Assembly (NCBI GenBank): GCA_933822405.4
Contig: CAKOGP040001112.1
Location: 527,887 to 591,886 of the forward strand
DNA: 64,000 nucleotides
Direction: 5' to 3'
Origin: Cylindrotheca closterium
Lineage: Eukaryota; Bacillariophyta; Bacillariophyceae; Bacillariales; Bacillariaceae
In this document: positions 33,101 to 43,906 of the stretch, piece after piece
Layout: each line of letters begins with the position of its first letter
How positions within the stretch are numbered: position 1 is the first letter of the stretch
Made by a program: the position numbers and the translations under genes
The notes under the pieces: generated by a model
What the model saw: the letters and a program-made list of their open reading frames with translations, nothing else
Told to the model about the DNA's origin: nothing
Database searches by the model: none

Positions 33101-34730
33101 ATACATTCTTTGGGATACAGTCAAGACTCTCGAGTGCAAATTGGATGGTTTTTATGAGCTCGCCGTAAAGGCTCTCTGTGTCCTGTTGTTTGGGAAGGCT
33201 GCCATGCCTTCTGAGCTAGTGACCCACACAATGCAAGATGCAACGTTGATGCCTCTCCTTTTATCAAGGAGGACAAAAGGGAAAGCTTACGAACGACTCA
33301 CTTTGGACTATCTCCATCATCTTAGGCAAATGCGAAAGAAAAAACAACAGGAGGCGACGGTGCACACAAAGTTAGGAATCAAGGAGAAGCTAACCTCGAC
33401 AAAGCGGAAGTCAAGAGATTACGCGGCGAGAAAAAAGGAGCCCACTCCAAATGAAGTGGTTGCGAGTTTCAACAAAGCGCTAATCGAAGTGTGTGTCGAG
33501 AGAGCCCAAATCCCATTTTCTGCAATACGGACACTAGCACGACGTCTGAAAAGTCCGCTGAAAAAAACGCTGGAAGGAAGAAATTCTCCAGAAGCTGCTG
33601 AGCTGGGTCATCGCTACTCAAATGATTCAGATGTTTCCTTGGCTACAACTGATACTCAGTATAGTGATTGGACTCCAACCACTGACCACGCCGTGGCCAA
33701 TTCGATTACTACTGACGGAGATTTTGTTGGACGGAGATGTAGTTACATCAGTTTTGAAGAGAACTCGGTCAACCGTGGGTCGTTAAATGTCGAAGGGCTT
33801 GCGATGGAATTCTATCGAACAGGAAGATTACCGGTTGTGGATCGTTCTGCCCATAGCGGTGGATGGGTTGGTTGGCATGATGAGGGAGGGAAAGTTCGAC
33901 AACTGTGGCGGATCCTTTCATCTTGTAGCGTCCTTGGGATGGACTCTGGCTCCAAAGAAAATATTCCGACCCTCGAAATGGCCACAATTCACTTGACTCC
34001 ATACCAAAGTGCTCCATTTGACTTGCACTGTGGCGCGGAAATGAACACCGGTATGGTGGCTAGGAGAGGTTTCTACGAGCGCCGAAAGCACTTAATCGAG
34101 GCTTTTCTGAATGAAGTTGCATCCTTGAAACCTTCCGAGGTCGCGGATCTGGTGTATAAATCGGTCCAGAATCGCTTCGTGTTCTCTTCTGGGCATTCGG
34201 ATCCAACGCTTCGCCTTGACATCAAACAAGTGCGCAGTTTATCCCTGCTCGCCGCTGGAATGGGGGGGACCTTGCTCTCCGCCATCTGCAGGTGCTTCTT
34301 TTATGACTACCGCCATTACAGTGGGGGATTGCCTGACCTGACGCTTCTAAGAGTTCTGTCAGAAGGCAATGTAGTAGACCTTGGAGAATGGGTTGGAGAA
34401 GGATTTCACCCGGATAATCAAAAGGGAGAGAGTGTGCTTGATGATAGAGATAGTGAATTTTTGGGATGCAATAAGGTTGGAGATTCTCGCATGATACGTG
34501 GGCAGCGCAAAACACAGAGCTCAATTGACAACCAATGTAGCCAAGAAAAATTGACAATGCCACCAAGATTGGATCTTTCGTGGAATGGAAGTCCAGTAAC
34601 CGTTGAATGCATGTTCTCAGAGGTGAAGTCGGCAAACGACAGACTAGATGCCCGCCAGGAAGATTGGTTGAACATTTTGGATATTCATGGAAATGCTCGG
34701 GTTTGCAAGTTTGGTGGCAAAGAAAAGTAA
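30165..34730 (+). CDS. FAN1: FAN1-type structure-specific nuclease (VRR-NUC)
   Basis: Exons 30165..32554 and 32636..34730, intron 81 bp, phase 2; 1,494 aa. I start at the ATG at 30165 (MVRTHKRKRNEG). Residues 1-260 are Asn/Ser/Asp-rich and disordered. A helical region begins at RFRRSAYLQSLAEICHAILW, and LYCRLFYRKGPYFRVDDIF matches the FAN1 segment before its TPR-like repeats. The C-terminal third holds LNVEGLAMEFYRTG, GWVGWHDEGG, YERRKHLIEAFLNEV and the VRR-NUC site: GGLPDLTLLR (Asp), then after an insert of about 95 residues EVKSANDRLDARQEDWLNIL (Glu, Lys). FAN1 resolves interstrand crosslinks and flaps. The insert within the nuclease motif is unusually long. No UBZ finger is visible. It ends 63 bp from the convergent oxygenase gene. 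Confidence 0.93.
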
Positions 34731-34793
34731 ATTTATTCACCATCAAAACCCAGATTTTAGGGTTAGACTGGGAAAGGTATACATGCACGAGTT

Positions 34794-35881
34794 TCATTTT
34801 GGTACAGTTGCCAGTGCGTTGGATTCAATCATTTCGTCTTCCAGTTGTTGTTGATGATTTGCCAATCCAAAGCGCCATGCATTTCGCATCCCATCCATCT
34901 TTGCATAGTACCGTTCGCGAAATTCACCCTCGCTTTCAGGGTTGTAAGTCAGGAATACCGCCCGTCGAGAAAATGGTGACATATTGGGCGCTGATCGATG
35001 GGGTGCCCACCCATTAAAGGCCACAATGCTTCCACCCTTGCAAACAATATTGTCAAATGACAAATTCTCTGCAATTGCATCCTCAATCGCCCCTGCTCTC
35101 CCTCCAGCGTCTGGGTTTCCGTCCATTTCTGGCTCAATCAATTCCACATGCTTATCTTCATTCCAGGTACCTTTACAAATCCGTAGACATCCATTTTGCT
35201 CTGTCATGTCATCAACTAAAAACGTATTAAATTGAGCATCCATTGCGAGAGATAATCATCTCCTGCATACTGTGTGGAAAACTTACTTGCCACCATTACT
35301 GTCACAAAGGTTTGCGGGCCGTCTTCTTTAAGAGCTACTTTCAAGGATGGAGAGTCTAGGTGTGGTGCAAAACCAGATCCTCCCGGTGGTTTCAAGTTGA
35401 GCTTTTCCTTGTACAGCACCATTCGTCGTCCAAGAATTGTAGAAACAGTGTCACGTAAGTAGCCGTGGCATAGTTGTTTCCATGCTTTATGAGAATCTAC
35501 AAAGTTTTCAAGTCGAGTTAGTGTCCGCCTTTGTTCGATTGCTCCATTGTTGTACACTTGAATCGTTTCGTACGTCCGATCTGCTTGCATCTTTTCCCCA
35601 CCCCACACCAGCTCATCGGTAATCTTTCTCATGTGTTCCGATCGCATTGACAGTTCTGGCGGAAATATGCAGACGCTGTTTGTTACATAGTCTTTGCTCA
35701 GTTGATTGGATTCCACCAATATGGAAATCTCAGAGGAAGTAAGCTTCTGAGGATCTGGATGGCAGTCGTCATCATGATCATCTGCAACATTGAGAGATGA
35801 TAGGCCAAGCATATCCAAAAGTGCTTCATCAGCACTGTCGATATCAGCTTCGCCGTCCTCATCTGGTTTCCTCGGTATCAT
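34794..35881 (-). CDS. PhyH-family Fe(II)/2-oxoglutarate oxygenase, second copy
   Basis: Exons 35881..35287 and 35215..34794 over a 71-bp intron, phase 1; 338 aa. I start at the ATG at 35881 (MIPRKPDEDGEAD). The acceptor at CGTTTTTAG is chosen because it restores TVMVA|IDDMTEQNGCLR, the standard PhyH strand; earlier AG sites run into stops. Iron ligands are His and Asp of GFAPHLDSPS, with a distal His in GWAPHRSAPNMS and Arg in SRRAVFLTYNP. Residues 1-60 are acidic and disordered. It is not a close copy of the PhyH gene at 6890-7948. Substrate unknown. Confidence 0.83.
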
Positions 35882-36700
35882 AGTGGCTTGGTGTTGTGTT
35901 TGATTTGCCAACTATTTCCCTGCTCCCTGCTACCCGGTACCGTAGAGATGTTGACAAAACATCCGTAATGTGACGCTTGATGAAGGGCTCTTACATTATG
36001 CAGGTGCGGGTTTTCAGCCAATGAGAGTTAGTCAAATCACTCTGAACCAATCACAGCTAGCGGGCCTCAGCCATTCACTAAAAATAGACTATCTCCACTA
36101 AGTTAGTACTCGTCATTACTTTTCGATTTGCAGCCGCTCGTGCGGAGTATTGGTAGTAATAATGGCTGACGCCAGATAACAGCTGCACATTTCCAGCCAA
36201 TCAAAATGCTCATCCAAACCGAACAAACTGGAAACACTGCAGGTGTAGGACGGATTGGGGGCCAACAGCTAGTAACAACTGTCAGCGCAAAACACATCAT
36301 TGAAACTCTTTTAGGCCCAATTGGAGTCTGCGAAATCCAAAAGGATGAGCAATCACATATATGAGGAAAATCGAACAAGACAAAATACCAGATTGAACTT
36401 TCCGTCTACAATATCTCCACATAAAAGCAAGCAATCAAACATCCGGTACAATACCAGCTGGTAGTGCTTTTCACACCGTTACATTTGTGCAAAATATGAA
36501 TGAATCAACTACTCCGGATGTACTATTTTTAAAATCGAACGACAATAGATGAAGATTGTATTCGTGACCCAATGCTCGTGACCCAGTGATCCGATGACGT
36601 TTGTGCTGACAACTTGCCACGCAGGCCGAATCTTATGGTTTTCCGATCATGTCAATTCAACAATCCAATCGATCGCCTGTGACATCTGATAGTAGTCAAG
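35882..36700. promoter_or_regulatory. Divergent promoter with clustered CCAAT boxes
   Basis: 819 bp between the PhyH gene (minus) and the antiporter gene (plus). CCAAT occurs at 36018, 36047 and 36197, and the reverse ATTGG at about 36254 and 36319; an AGCCATT near-match lies at about 36069. This density suggests an NF-Y-type element set, by inference. No gene seen. Confidence 0.45.
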
Positions 36701-38199
36701 ATGAAGACCGTTTTCAAATCATCTCTTTTGCTTGCAGCTCTTCTTGCCGGAAGCGAGGCTCGTTCTGCCCCTTTCGGAATCAAGAACCAAGTTGCTTCGT
36801 TGAAGGAAAACAGCCTTCCCAACGTTGCTGCAGATGTCAACAAGCATTCCTCTTGGGAAACCGTTCCCCGTGGTGGTGCCGATGTCGTTTCCATTGCATC
36901 GGATGCCATCTCTGGTCTTAAGAAATACATGGGTGGAGCCAAGGCCGATACCCTTTTGCTGTTGTTGACCACTGCCTTGAACACCCCTATCTGCCAGGCC
37001 CTCAAGACCTCGCCAATCCTTGGATTTTTGGCTCTTGGAGTTCTCTTTGGTCCCAATGGATACTCTTTGATTAGCGATGTGCACAAGACCGAAATGATGG
37101 CCGATATTGGAATTGTCTTCTTCCTTTTCGAGATGGGTATTCACCTTGATTTCAAGACATTGATGAACATGAGAAAGGATGTCTTTGGACTTGGTGGAAG
37201 TCAATTCATGGTCACTGCTATTGCCGTCGCAGTCGTTGCCAAGCTCTGCGGTCTTTCTACTGCAGCCCAAGTGGTTCTTGGTGGAGGTCTGGCTCTTTCA
37301 AGTTCTGCCTTTGTTCTGCAATTGCTCAAGGACAAGAATCAACTCGAAACTACCTTCGGAAAGAAATCTTTCGGAGTTCTTTTGCTTCAAGATTTGGCTG
37401 TTGTCCCTCTTCTTGTCGTCACCCCTATCCTTGCTGGAAGTGGAAGTGGATTGGGTGAGGCTTTGGCATCGGCCGGATTGAAGGCTGCCATGGGTGAGTA
37501 CTTTCTGATTTTGAGAACACTTTCATGTATCTTAGTTGTTCCATTCTGATATTTTCTCGACCAGCTCTTTCTACCATTGGTATCGCTGGAAAGTTCTTGT
37601 TGAAACCATTCTTCAAGGCCGTTGCAGGAACAAAGAGCCAAGAAGCCTTTGTTGGAGCCATCCTCTTCACCGTCCTTGGTATGTCTTTCTTGACCGAAGG
37701 ACTTGGGCTTTCCAATACTCTTGGAGCATTCCTTGCTGGTGTCTTGCTTTCTGAGACCCCACACAGACATGCTATCGAGAAGGAGATCTCCGTCTTCCGC
37801 GGAATTTTGGTTGGGCTTTTCTTCTTCACTGTTGGATTCGAGATCGATCTTCAATTGATTGCCAACAAGGCTCCCCTTGTTGCTGGAATCGTTGCTGGAA
37901 TTGTCGCGTTGAAGGCAGTCATCGCCAGCGGCGTTGCTATGGCATTCGGGCTTGATAAGTCAATTGCCCAACAAGTTGGATTGATTCTTGCTCAAGGTGG
38001 AGAATTTGCCTTCGTTGCTTTCCGTCTTGCCCGCAGCCACGGAATTTTCGACGGCGAATTGACCAAACTTCTATTGACTTGCGTCAGTCTAACCATGGGT
38101 GTTACGCCATTCCTTGAGGAACTCGGCACCAAGATGGCTGCGAAGATGGCACCTGTTCCTGCCAAGAACACTGTATCTTTTGGCAAGAAGAAGAGGTAG
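36701..38199 (+). CDS. CPA2-family cation/proton antiporter (KEA/KefB-like)
   Basis: Exons 36701..37493 and 37565..38199, intron 71 bp, phase 1; 475 aa. A signal peptide (MKTVFKSSLLLAALLAGSEA) is followed by a stretch with VPRGGADVV, a motif seen in many diatom plastid precursors; the cleavage site lacks Phe. The transporter core then has about 12 membrane segments with LGFLALGVLFGPNGYSLI, IGIVFFLFEMGIHLDFKTL, LLLQDLAVVPLLVV (the QD pair of CPA2 ion sites) and LAQGGEFAFVAFRLA. It ends soon after the last helix, with no KTN/RCK regulatory domain, like plant KEA3-type short forms. Likely exchanges K+ or Na+ for protons. Thylakoid or envelope placement is inference. Confidence 0.87.
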
Positions 38200-38386
38200 A
38201 TTGAATATATTTTAATTTGACATACCAACCAAATTGGGTATTTTCTGCCATACCATTCCATATTCCGGGAAGTTTGAGGGACGAGAAGTAGTACAACATG
38301 CGAGTTTGAATATTATCTGTTAGCATAACACCATGATATATATCAACGTATGATGAGTCTATAGGTACAACTTTTTTTCAGTATCT

Positions 38387-40210
38387 TTATCGTTCTCCTC
38401 CTTTTTCTCCATGCCTTAAAAGCATGTGAAATGTGTCTGTTTTTACTGGCGCGCTCGATCGGGCAACTGGTGGTGCGGTTGGATCCACAGGGAGCGCTTC
38501 TGATAGATCCACCTTTGCTTCTTCCTCTTCAAATGGCATTGTGCCACTGTACTCAGGTATGGCCAAAGTCTTGTCTTTGCTAAGTTGAATGTCTTCTGCG
38601 GAACGAACCTCTGATGTGAGAGGTAAATTAGAATCTTCTTCTAGACCTAGTGATGCAAGGCTGTCATCATCATCGTCGCCGTCATCGCCGTCATCAGCAT
38701 CGCCGTCCTCCTCCTCGCCCACGTTTGATGTCACCGTAACGAATTCATGTTGTGCACTTTGTACTACAGCAGCACCGCTAAGTGAAACGAAGGAACCAGA
38801 CTCTCCAAACTCTCCTTCGTCTGCAGGAGGATTTACAACACCCGGTTCAACTGTAGTAACCTGATCTTCGGCCACTGATGAACTGGCTGGATCTCCTTCT
38901 TCGACTGGAATGTCTTCTTCCGTTGCAATGCCTTGGCCTTCTTCTTGAACAGAGGCTTCTTGATGCGTTTCTTGGATTTCTGTGTCTCCTGGGGTATCTT
39001 CAAGTTCGATTTCAGCAGGTGTGTCCAGACCTTCGATGATGGGTAAGTCTTCATTGCCGGTTTCAGGAGGGGCGTCTTCTTCGGTCGGTACTTCTTGATT
39101 TTCAGTGTTGACAGGAGTGCCTTGGTCTTCCTCGTCAATAGTGCTACTAGCCTCTTCCTTTTCGGCGGGAAGATCGGGTAGTCCAACGCTATCAACATCA
39201 AAAACAGGAGCGGGAGGCCGTTCTCTCAGAGGTTTGGTTTCCACCTTGTCCTCTCCTTTATCTCCGATTGCAAGGAACATGGAATACTTTCCCTTCGGTC
39301 CAGGTTCTCCTTTTCCTGGTTGGTCTTCTTTACCAGCAAACTGGCGATAAAGGGACGAGAAGCCACCATCATCGCCCTTTTCAACTGGAGAGTGAAGTAA
39401 ATCAGCAAAGGTTGCATCGTCTTTGACATACTTCTCTGGAATATCTTCAGAACACTCGATTGGGCAGAATACTTCACCGCTGGCATCTGGAATTGAAAAC
39501 TTGCAGTACATGGGTGCACTTCCTTGGATGTAAGCGTTTTCTTCCTGCTCATAGTCGCCAGCCATGGCAGTCAGATTCCATGTGACCTCCTCAAGCGCAG
39601 CGCCCCGATTCACAACAATATCGTAGCATCTTCTTGGCACCAAGCAGATATCAGCATGGTCGGACGAACCCCGTGTTAAGGCACTTTCGAAAACCTTACC
39701 CAGAGGGAAGATATATTCTGATTGAGTATTGGAGAAGAGAGCTCCATCACCAAATTGGACAGAGTTTGAAAGAGAAACATAGCCATTTCCTTCATTCGTG
39801 TTGAGTTTGGTCGTCGTTGTGTAAACTGAAGCTTCAGGGGTTGACAGCTCCGATTTTTCCAATGCATCCTGATCCTTGATTCCGATCACTTCAATTGCTG
39901 TGCCTTGCCAGCCATTTCCAGAACTATCATACATGTTCATTCGGTAGTGAATTGAGCCCTCGCGACATGGAGCAGAGGTTGGAGATATAGTGGGTGATAA
40001 AGTGTGACCATCATCATTGTAGATATCACTACTATCTGATACCTCCCGAAAAGGATCCGATTCAATTCTCTGTTGTACTCGCTTAGTGTCGACAGCAATG
40101 TGTTGGTACAATGCATGGTCAACAGCATCAGGCCAACTTCGAGCCTCTCCAGTGGTACTGATGCTCAAGAGGAGACTGCTAGAAAGTATTACAGAACTCA
40201 AGGACTTCAT
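38387..40210 (-). CDS. Secreted acidic protein with diatom extracellular-type domain
   Basis: 607 aa, no intron. Signal peptide MKSLSSVILSSSLLLSISTTGEA. About residues 70-80 read LSPTISPTSAP, a linker common in diatom secreted proteins. Next is a module with YDSSGNGWQGTAIEVIG and DICLVPRRCYDIVVNRG then EEVTWNL, resembling repeated beta modules of stramenopile extracellular proteins. Four cysteines (APCREG, CLVPRRC, MYCKF, FCPIEC) could pair. The second half is Glu/Asp/Pro-rich with repeats of the EEDxPxE type and runs of Asp. A cell-wall or mucilage role is possible; no catalytic site seen. Confidence 0.72.
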   Translation of the reverse strand: MKSLSSVILSSSLLLSISTTGEARSWPDAVDHALYQHIAVDTKRVQQRIESDPFREVSDSSDIYNDDGHTLSPTISPTSAPCREGSIHYRMNMYDSSGNGWQGTAIEVIGIKDQDALEKSELSTPEASVYTTTTKLNTNEGNGYVSLSNSVQFGDGALFSNTQSEYIFPLGKVFESALTRGSSDHADICLVPRRCYDIVVNRGAALEEVTWNLTAMAGDYEQEENAYIQGSAPMYCKFSIPDASGEVFCPIECSEDIPEKYVKDDATFADLLHSPVEKGDDGGFSSLYRQFAGKEDQPGKGEPGPKGKYSMFLAIGDKGEDKVETKPLRERPPAPVFDVDSVGLPDLPAEKEEASSTIDEEDQGTPVNTENQEVPTEEDAPPETGNEDLPIIEGLDTPAEIELEDTPGDTEIQETHQEASVQEEGQGIATEEDIPVEEGDPASSSVAEDQVTTVEPGVVNPPADEGEFGESGSFVSLSGAAVVQSAQHEFVTVTSNVGEEEDGDADDGDDGDDDDDSLASLGLEEDSNLPLTSEVRSAEDIQLSKDKTLAIPEYSGTMPFEEEEAKVDLSEALPVDPTAPPVARSSAPVKTDTFHMLLRHGEKGGER

Positions 40211-40610
40211 TGTTCTTTTGACGAAAAGAGTTGTACTGTTGGGGTCTCTTTTTTCGACAGCCCAATAAGCAGTGCACCTTGGCCTCTATGCATAGTCTGT
40301 TGAACGGATGGCAAGTGCGCCAAGAGATTTCGATTTAGTTGATGCCAACCGAGGTCAGTCGAATCAGTCAAACCTGGCCGGTTAGTCAAAGTGGTCGGTG
40401 AACTGAAATTTTCAACGGTCGACAGAAGTCTGTACAAAATTAGCCAAAATACCTCTAAGTACCGTAGCCCGCCGACAAATTGTTTGATCCAACGGCGAGG
40501 TATTTTCCGTTAGCCTAAATCGAGTGCCGATGTTGTCAAGCATTCCAAACGTCGCTTTGTTGCTGTTGTTGTGCTCCGTTGTGATCTCGCAACGGTTTCT
40601 CTTTCACAAC
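40211..40610. other. Divergent promoter region
   Basis: 400 bp between the secreted acidic protein and the MYB gene. In-frame ATG codons at 40530 and upstream would add a hydrophobic leader to the MYB protein, which I consider unlikely to be translated. Confidence 0.45.
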
Positions 40611-42122
40611 ATGCCTACGAACATGGAAACTATGATCCACAATCCTCATCCCGGTAACATGATCGGTCGCAAAGTGCGAGTCTTCTGGCCTGTAGACAAC
40701 AGTTGGTATGTTGGAACCGTCGAACAATTCGATGGTGCAACAGGAGAACACTTGTTGAGATACGCCGACAATGATACTGAATGGGTGAGAATCAATGAGG
40801 ATAATTTAATTCCTGAAGCTTCAGATCGAAGTGTTCCCGCCAATGAGGGTGAGATGATGCATCAGGTGCCACCCGTATCTCCTGCCATTCATCCAATTGA
40901 TCAATCAGGGCCAACACAAGTTCAAAGAACAAATCCTTCCGAGCAACCACCTCATGGTCAGCATCAGCAGGCTACTGTATCTCCTGAGCAAAAGTGGCAA
41001 GGGGAACCACCAAGACGGATGGGCGGACCTCCTGGGGCGCCTTCACAAGGCGGACCTCCTCCAGGAGCACCTCCACAGCAATCAAGTCAGAAGTATATGT
41101 CTCCCTATTCTTCTGGTCCTGGGTACCCACCGTCACATCCACTTATGGCATACCATTCCGCCCATCCATCTTACCCACCAAGCTATCACCAAGGACAACA
41201 TGTCCCTTCACATGCGCCTCCCGCTGGTATGTACGGTTATGCACCTGCCATGATGGGTGGTGTACCACCATCCATGATGTCCTCTCCATCTTCCGGCGAA
41301 CCTGGAAAGCACCCACAACATTCCATGGATGGGAGCCTAAGCGGCAACAAACGAAAGACCGGTCCCAAGGCTTGGACGAAAGAAGAGGATGCCTTGCTAC
41401 TGAATATCGTTCAAAGTATGCGAATGCCAATGAAATGGTCTGTGGTTGCCCAATCGTTGCCCGATCGTACGGGGAAGCAATGCCGTGAGCGATACGTTAA
41501 CCACCTGAACCCACGACTCAAGGTCACTGACTGGACACCGCTGGAAGATGCAACCATTTTCCACCTGTACAACACCATCGGCAGTCATTGGGCGAAAATG
41601 TCAAAAATGATCCCAGGACGAACTGACAATGGAATTAAGAACCGCTTCCACAACTTGAGGCGGCAACTTGAACGAGAAGACGAACACCGTCTGAGACTGA
41701 GTACAGCAAGGGATTTCCCGGAAGAAATCCGATTGGATCGTATTCGGGATTTTCCAAAGGAGCTTCGGGGAAAAGCTGCCGACCTATGGGATATGAAATC
41801 GGGGCTCAGTGTTCTTGCAGCACAAAGTGTATTGGGGGGTAACATGTCACGCAACGCAGGACGCTTTGGCCCTTTCCGCGCAGGGGAGCCAGGTGATATT
41901 TGTGTGAGATGCGGTTTTCTAGTTCCAAGCGCGCAGACGGGAAATGAGATATGTTCCAAGACTGGATGGTGCCAAAGTTGTGCGCGTATCCCACCACACG
42001 TAAGCGGAAACATGCTTCGCGAATGCTTGAATCTTCGTAGGTGCCAAGACGAGGAGAAGCGAAAGATTGTAGAAGGATGGGACGCTGAAGAGAAAGCCCC
42101 AGCTGTAGAGGCTTCGGGATAA
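40611..42122 (+). CDS. R2R3-MYB protein with Tudor-like N-terminus and Cys-rich tail
   Basis: 503 aa from the ATG at 40611; the ATG at 40530 would add 27 mostly apolar residues. First comes a Tudor/agenet-like fold: GRKVRVFWPVDNSWYVGTV, then LLRYADNDTEWVRI (nt ~40662-40800). A Pro/Gln/His/Ser-rich region follows. Two MYB repeats lie at nt ~41371-41680: AWTKEEDALLLNIV...KQCRERYVNHL and DWTPLEDATIFHLYNTIGSH...NGIKNRFHNL, each with spaced aromatic residues. Near the C-terminus CVRCGFLVP, EICSKTGWCQSCARIP and LNLRRC supply cysteines that may form a zinc ribbon. It is most likely a nuclear DNA-binding regulator. Confidence 0.85.
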   Translation: MPTNMETMIHNPHPGNMIGRKVRVFWPVDNSWYVGTVEQFDGATGEHLLRYADNDTEWVRINEDNLIPEASDRSVPANEGEMMHQVPPVSPAIHPIDQSGPTQVQRTNPSEQPPHGQHQQATVSPEQKWQGEPPRRMGGPPGAPSQGGPPPGAPPQQSSQKYMSPYSSGPGYPPSHPLMAYHSAHPSYPPSYHQGQHVPSHAPPAGMYGYAPAMMGGVPPSMMSSPSSGEPGKHPQHSMDGSLSGNKRKTGPKAWTKEEDALLLNIVQSMRMPMKWSVVAQSLPDRTGKQCRERYVNHLNPRLKVTDWTPLEDATIFHLYNTIGSHWAKMSKMIPGRTDNGIKNRFHNLRRQLEREDEHRLRLSTARDFPEEIRLDRIRDFPKELRGKAADLWDMKSGLSVLAAQSVLGGNMSRNAGRFGPFRAGEPGDICVRCGFLVPSAQTGNEICSKTGWCQSCARIPPHVSGNMLRECLNLRRCQDEEKRKIVEGWDAEEKAPAVEASG

Positions 42123-42768
42123 ATTGGTCTTTTGCAAACGCTCGGGGATGTTTTGCAACAACCATGATGTATTTTAGAAGTCATCACTCATCAACGCAGG
42201 GGGTGCATTGCAACAACCATGATGTAAATTAAAGGCATCACTCATCAGTACTATCGAATTGCTCTTTCTTTCTAGCTTTATCAAGCGTTTTGAGTCATGG
42301 CTGTTTTAAATCATGCGTGTCACTTTTTAACAATTGAAGTTCAGGGGGGAGGGCGACGGTATGGTGGAACGTTAATAGAAATGAGGACGAATACACAAAA
42401 GCTGTTTACGGATGAATGAATCAATCAATCCGATGCCCTGACGATCTGAGTAATTACAATATAAACACTAGCTACCAGTACTCTTGCATCCGCACACATA
42501 CAAAAAGGGGATTGTGCAAGCGCAAACGGGAGTGAGAGTCAGTCCCTCCAACCCGCCTAATTGACGCTCGCCCGCTTGAAAATGCGGTTTTGAGTACTTT
42601 GAAGTACGTAGAACAGACGTTGGACGTGATCATAAAATATCCCTCTCTTCCATGGAAAATGGGATTGAAGATCTTGAAAACTGACCACAGCATTCTTTAT
42701 ACGGTCGGTCTCACAATAACCATTGCAATCAATTTGAATCGATTATCTTAGTGACCAAACCTATAACA
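42123..42768. other. Intergenic with a tandem duplication
   Basis: 646 bp. It contains two copies of an approximately 55-bp unit at 42154-42194 and 42209-42248 (see repeat). No gene seen. Confidence 0.6.
42154..42248 (+). repeat. Two-copy direct repeat in the MYB 3' region
   Basis: Both copies share TTGCAACAACCATGATGTA, then a short divergent AT-rich segment, then CATCACTCATCA. The copies are offset by about 56 bp. Confidence 0.85.
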
Positions 42769-43487
42769 ATGCCTTTGAAACGGGTTCTACCATCCCACCG
42801 GGGGAGTTCCAAGTTGTGTGTAGTGGCACCATCATCTAGAAACTTGAACATGGCAAACGAGAACCATGAAGAGGAGGGAGAATCGGCACCATTGCCAAAG
42901 AATATCACGGTTACGAATGAGAATCTGGTCACAAAGCATCCCTTAGTACACCGAGGGCTTGGATTGACGGACAACTTTGGAGTGGAACTGGCCATTGTGG
43001 TGGGAAGTGCGATCTTCTTTCGTCGCCTTTGGATATTGCACGGCATCCATTTTATTGTCCTTCGGAGAACGCTACGACTGGCAATTGCTTGGATTGATTA
43101 CTTTTTTGAAGCTGGAATATACGAAGAGATCAAGCGAACTGCCGTGTACATTTTCCGGTTTTACCTAAACCACACAGAAAAGGCCCTATCCGGAGATTCC
43201 ATGCGCCTTTTCTTTGCGGCATCTTGGCTGCAGGTATGTAACATATCTTTTCGCTGACATTGTTAAAAGCATGCTTTACAAATCTGGTTTCTCACGTTTC
43301 CCTTTTGGTCCTCGCTTTGAAAACTTAGACTTACAATGCATGGGGATACCATATCTGGTTCGCAATTCTCAGGCGCCAATACAAACACGTTAACAAATTG
43401 GAACTGAATGAACAGGAGGATAAACTACAAACGACTGAAATGTTGGTAGAAAAACGCAGGCAGCAACAAGGACAACAGAAGCCATAA
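42769..43487 (+). CDS. Small membrane protein, unrecognised
   Basis: Exons 42769..43233 and 43329..43487, intron 95 bp, phase 0; 207 aa. An alternative start is the ATG at 42850. The acidic N-terminus (NHEEEGESAPLPK) precedes one or two membrane helices around FGVELAIVVGSAIFFRRLWI and LAIAWIDYFFEAG. A region YIFRFYLNHTEKALSGDSMR follows, and then across the intron WLQ|TYNAWGYHIWF and a basic Gln-rich tail. No family recognised. The spliced frame is clean, which supports a real gene. Confidence 0.6.
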
Positions 43488-43906
43488 AATGACTACACTG
43501 ATCCAGCAATACAATTTATGCAATTTCATATCAGCGGATTCCACAAAGAGTGGAGCCAAAACAGGAGGATTGATTCATTCACCTCCACAATCTCATCTCG
43601 GCTCCCAAGTCGGTGGATCAACAACTTCCTAGCAACCCAAGGGGAGAAAGCATGCTGCAATCTTACCATTCGCAATTTCAAGACGCATCTCCCCAACCTG
43701 AAATACCACTAGAGTGCACGTGTACCGTAGGCGTGTAGGACCTAAACTAGTGTACAGTTGCAAATTACATATTGAATATTTTAGAACTACTTCTGTACGT
43801 TTGAAGACCTCAGCAACTGAAACTGAAACGATGAAATGCAACGACACAACATACCGGAATGGTTTGAATTTGGCATCACATTATACTCTGCAAAACAACA
43901 TTGAAC
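43488..43906. other. Intergenic
   Basis: 419 bp between two plus-strand genes. Nothing beyond short motif-free ORFs. Confidence 0.6.

Noticed and set aside
40530..40610. Hydrophobic N-terminal extension of the MYB protein
   Set aside because: A signal-like leader is unlikely on a DNA-binding protein; the ATG at 40611 is adequate.
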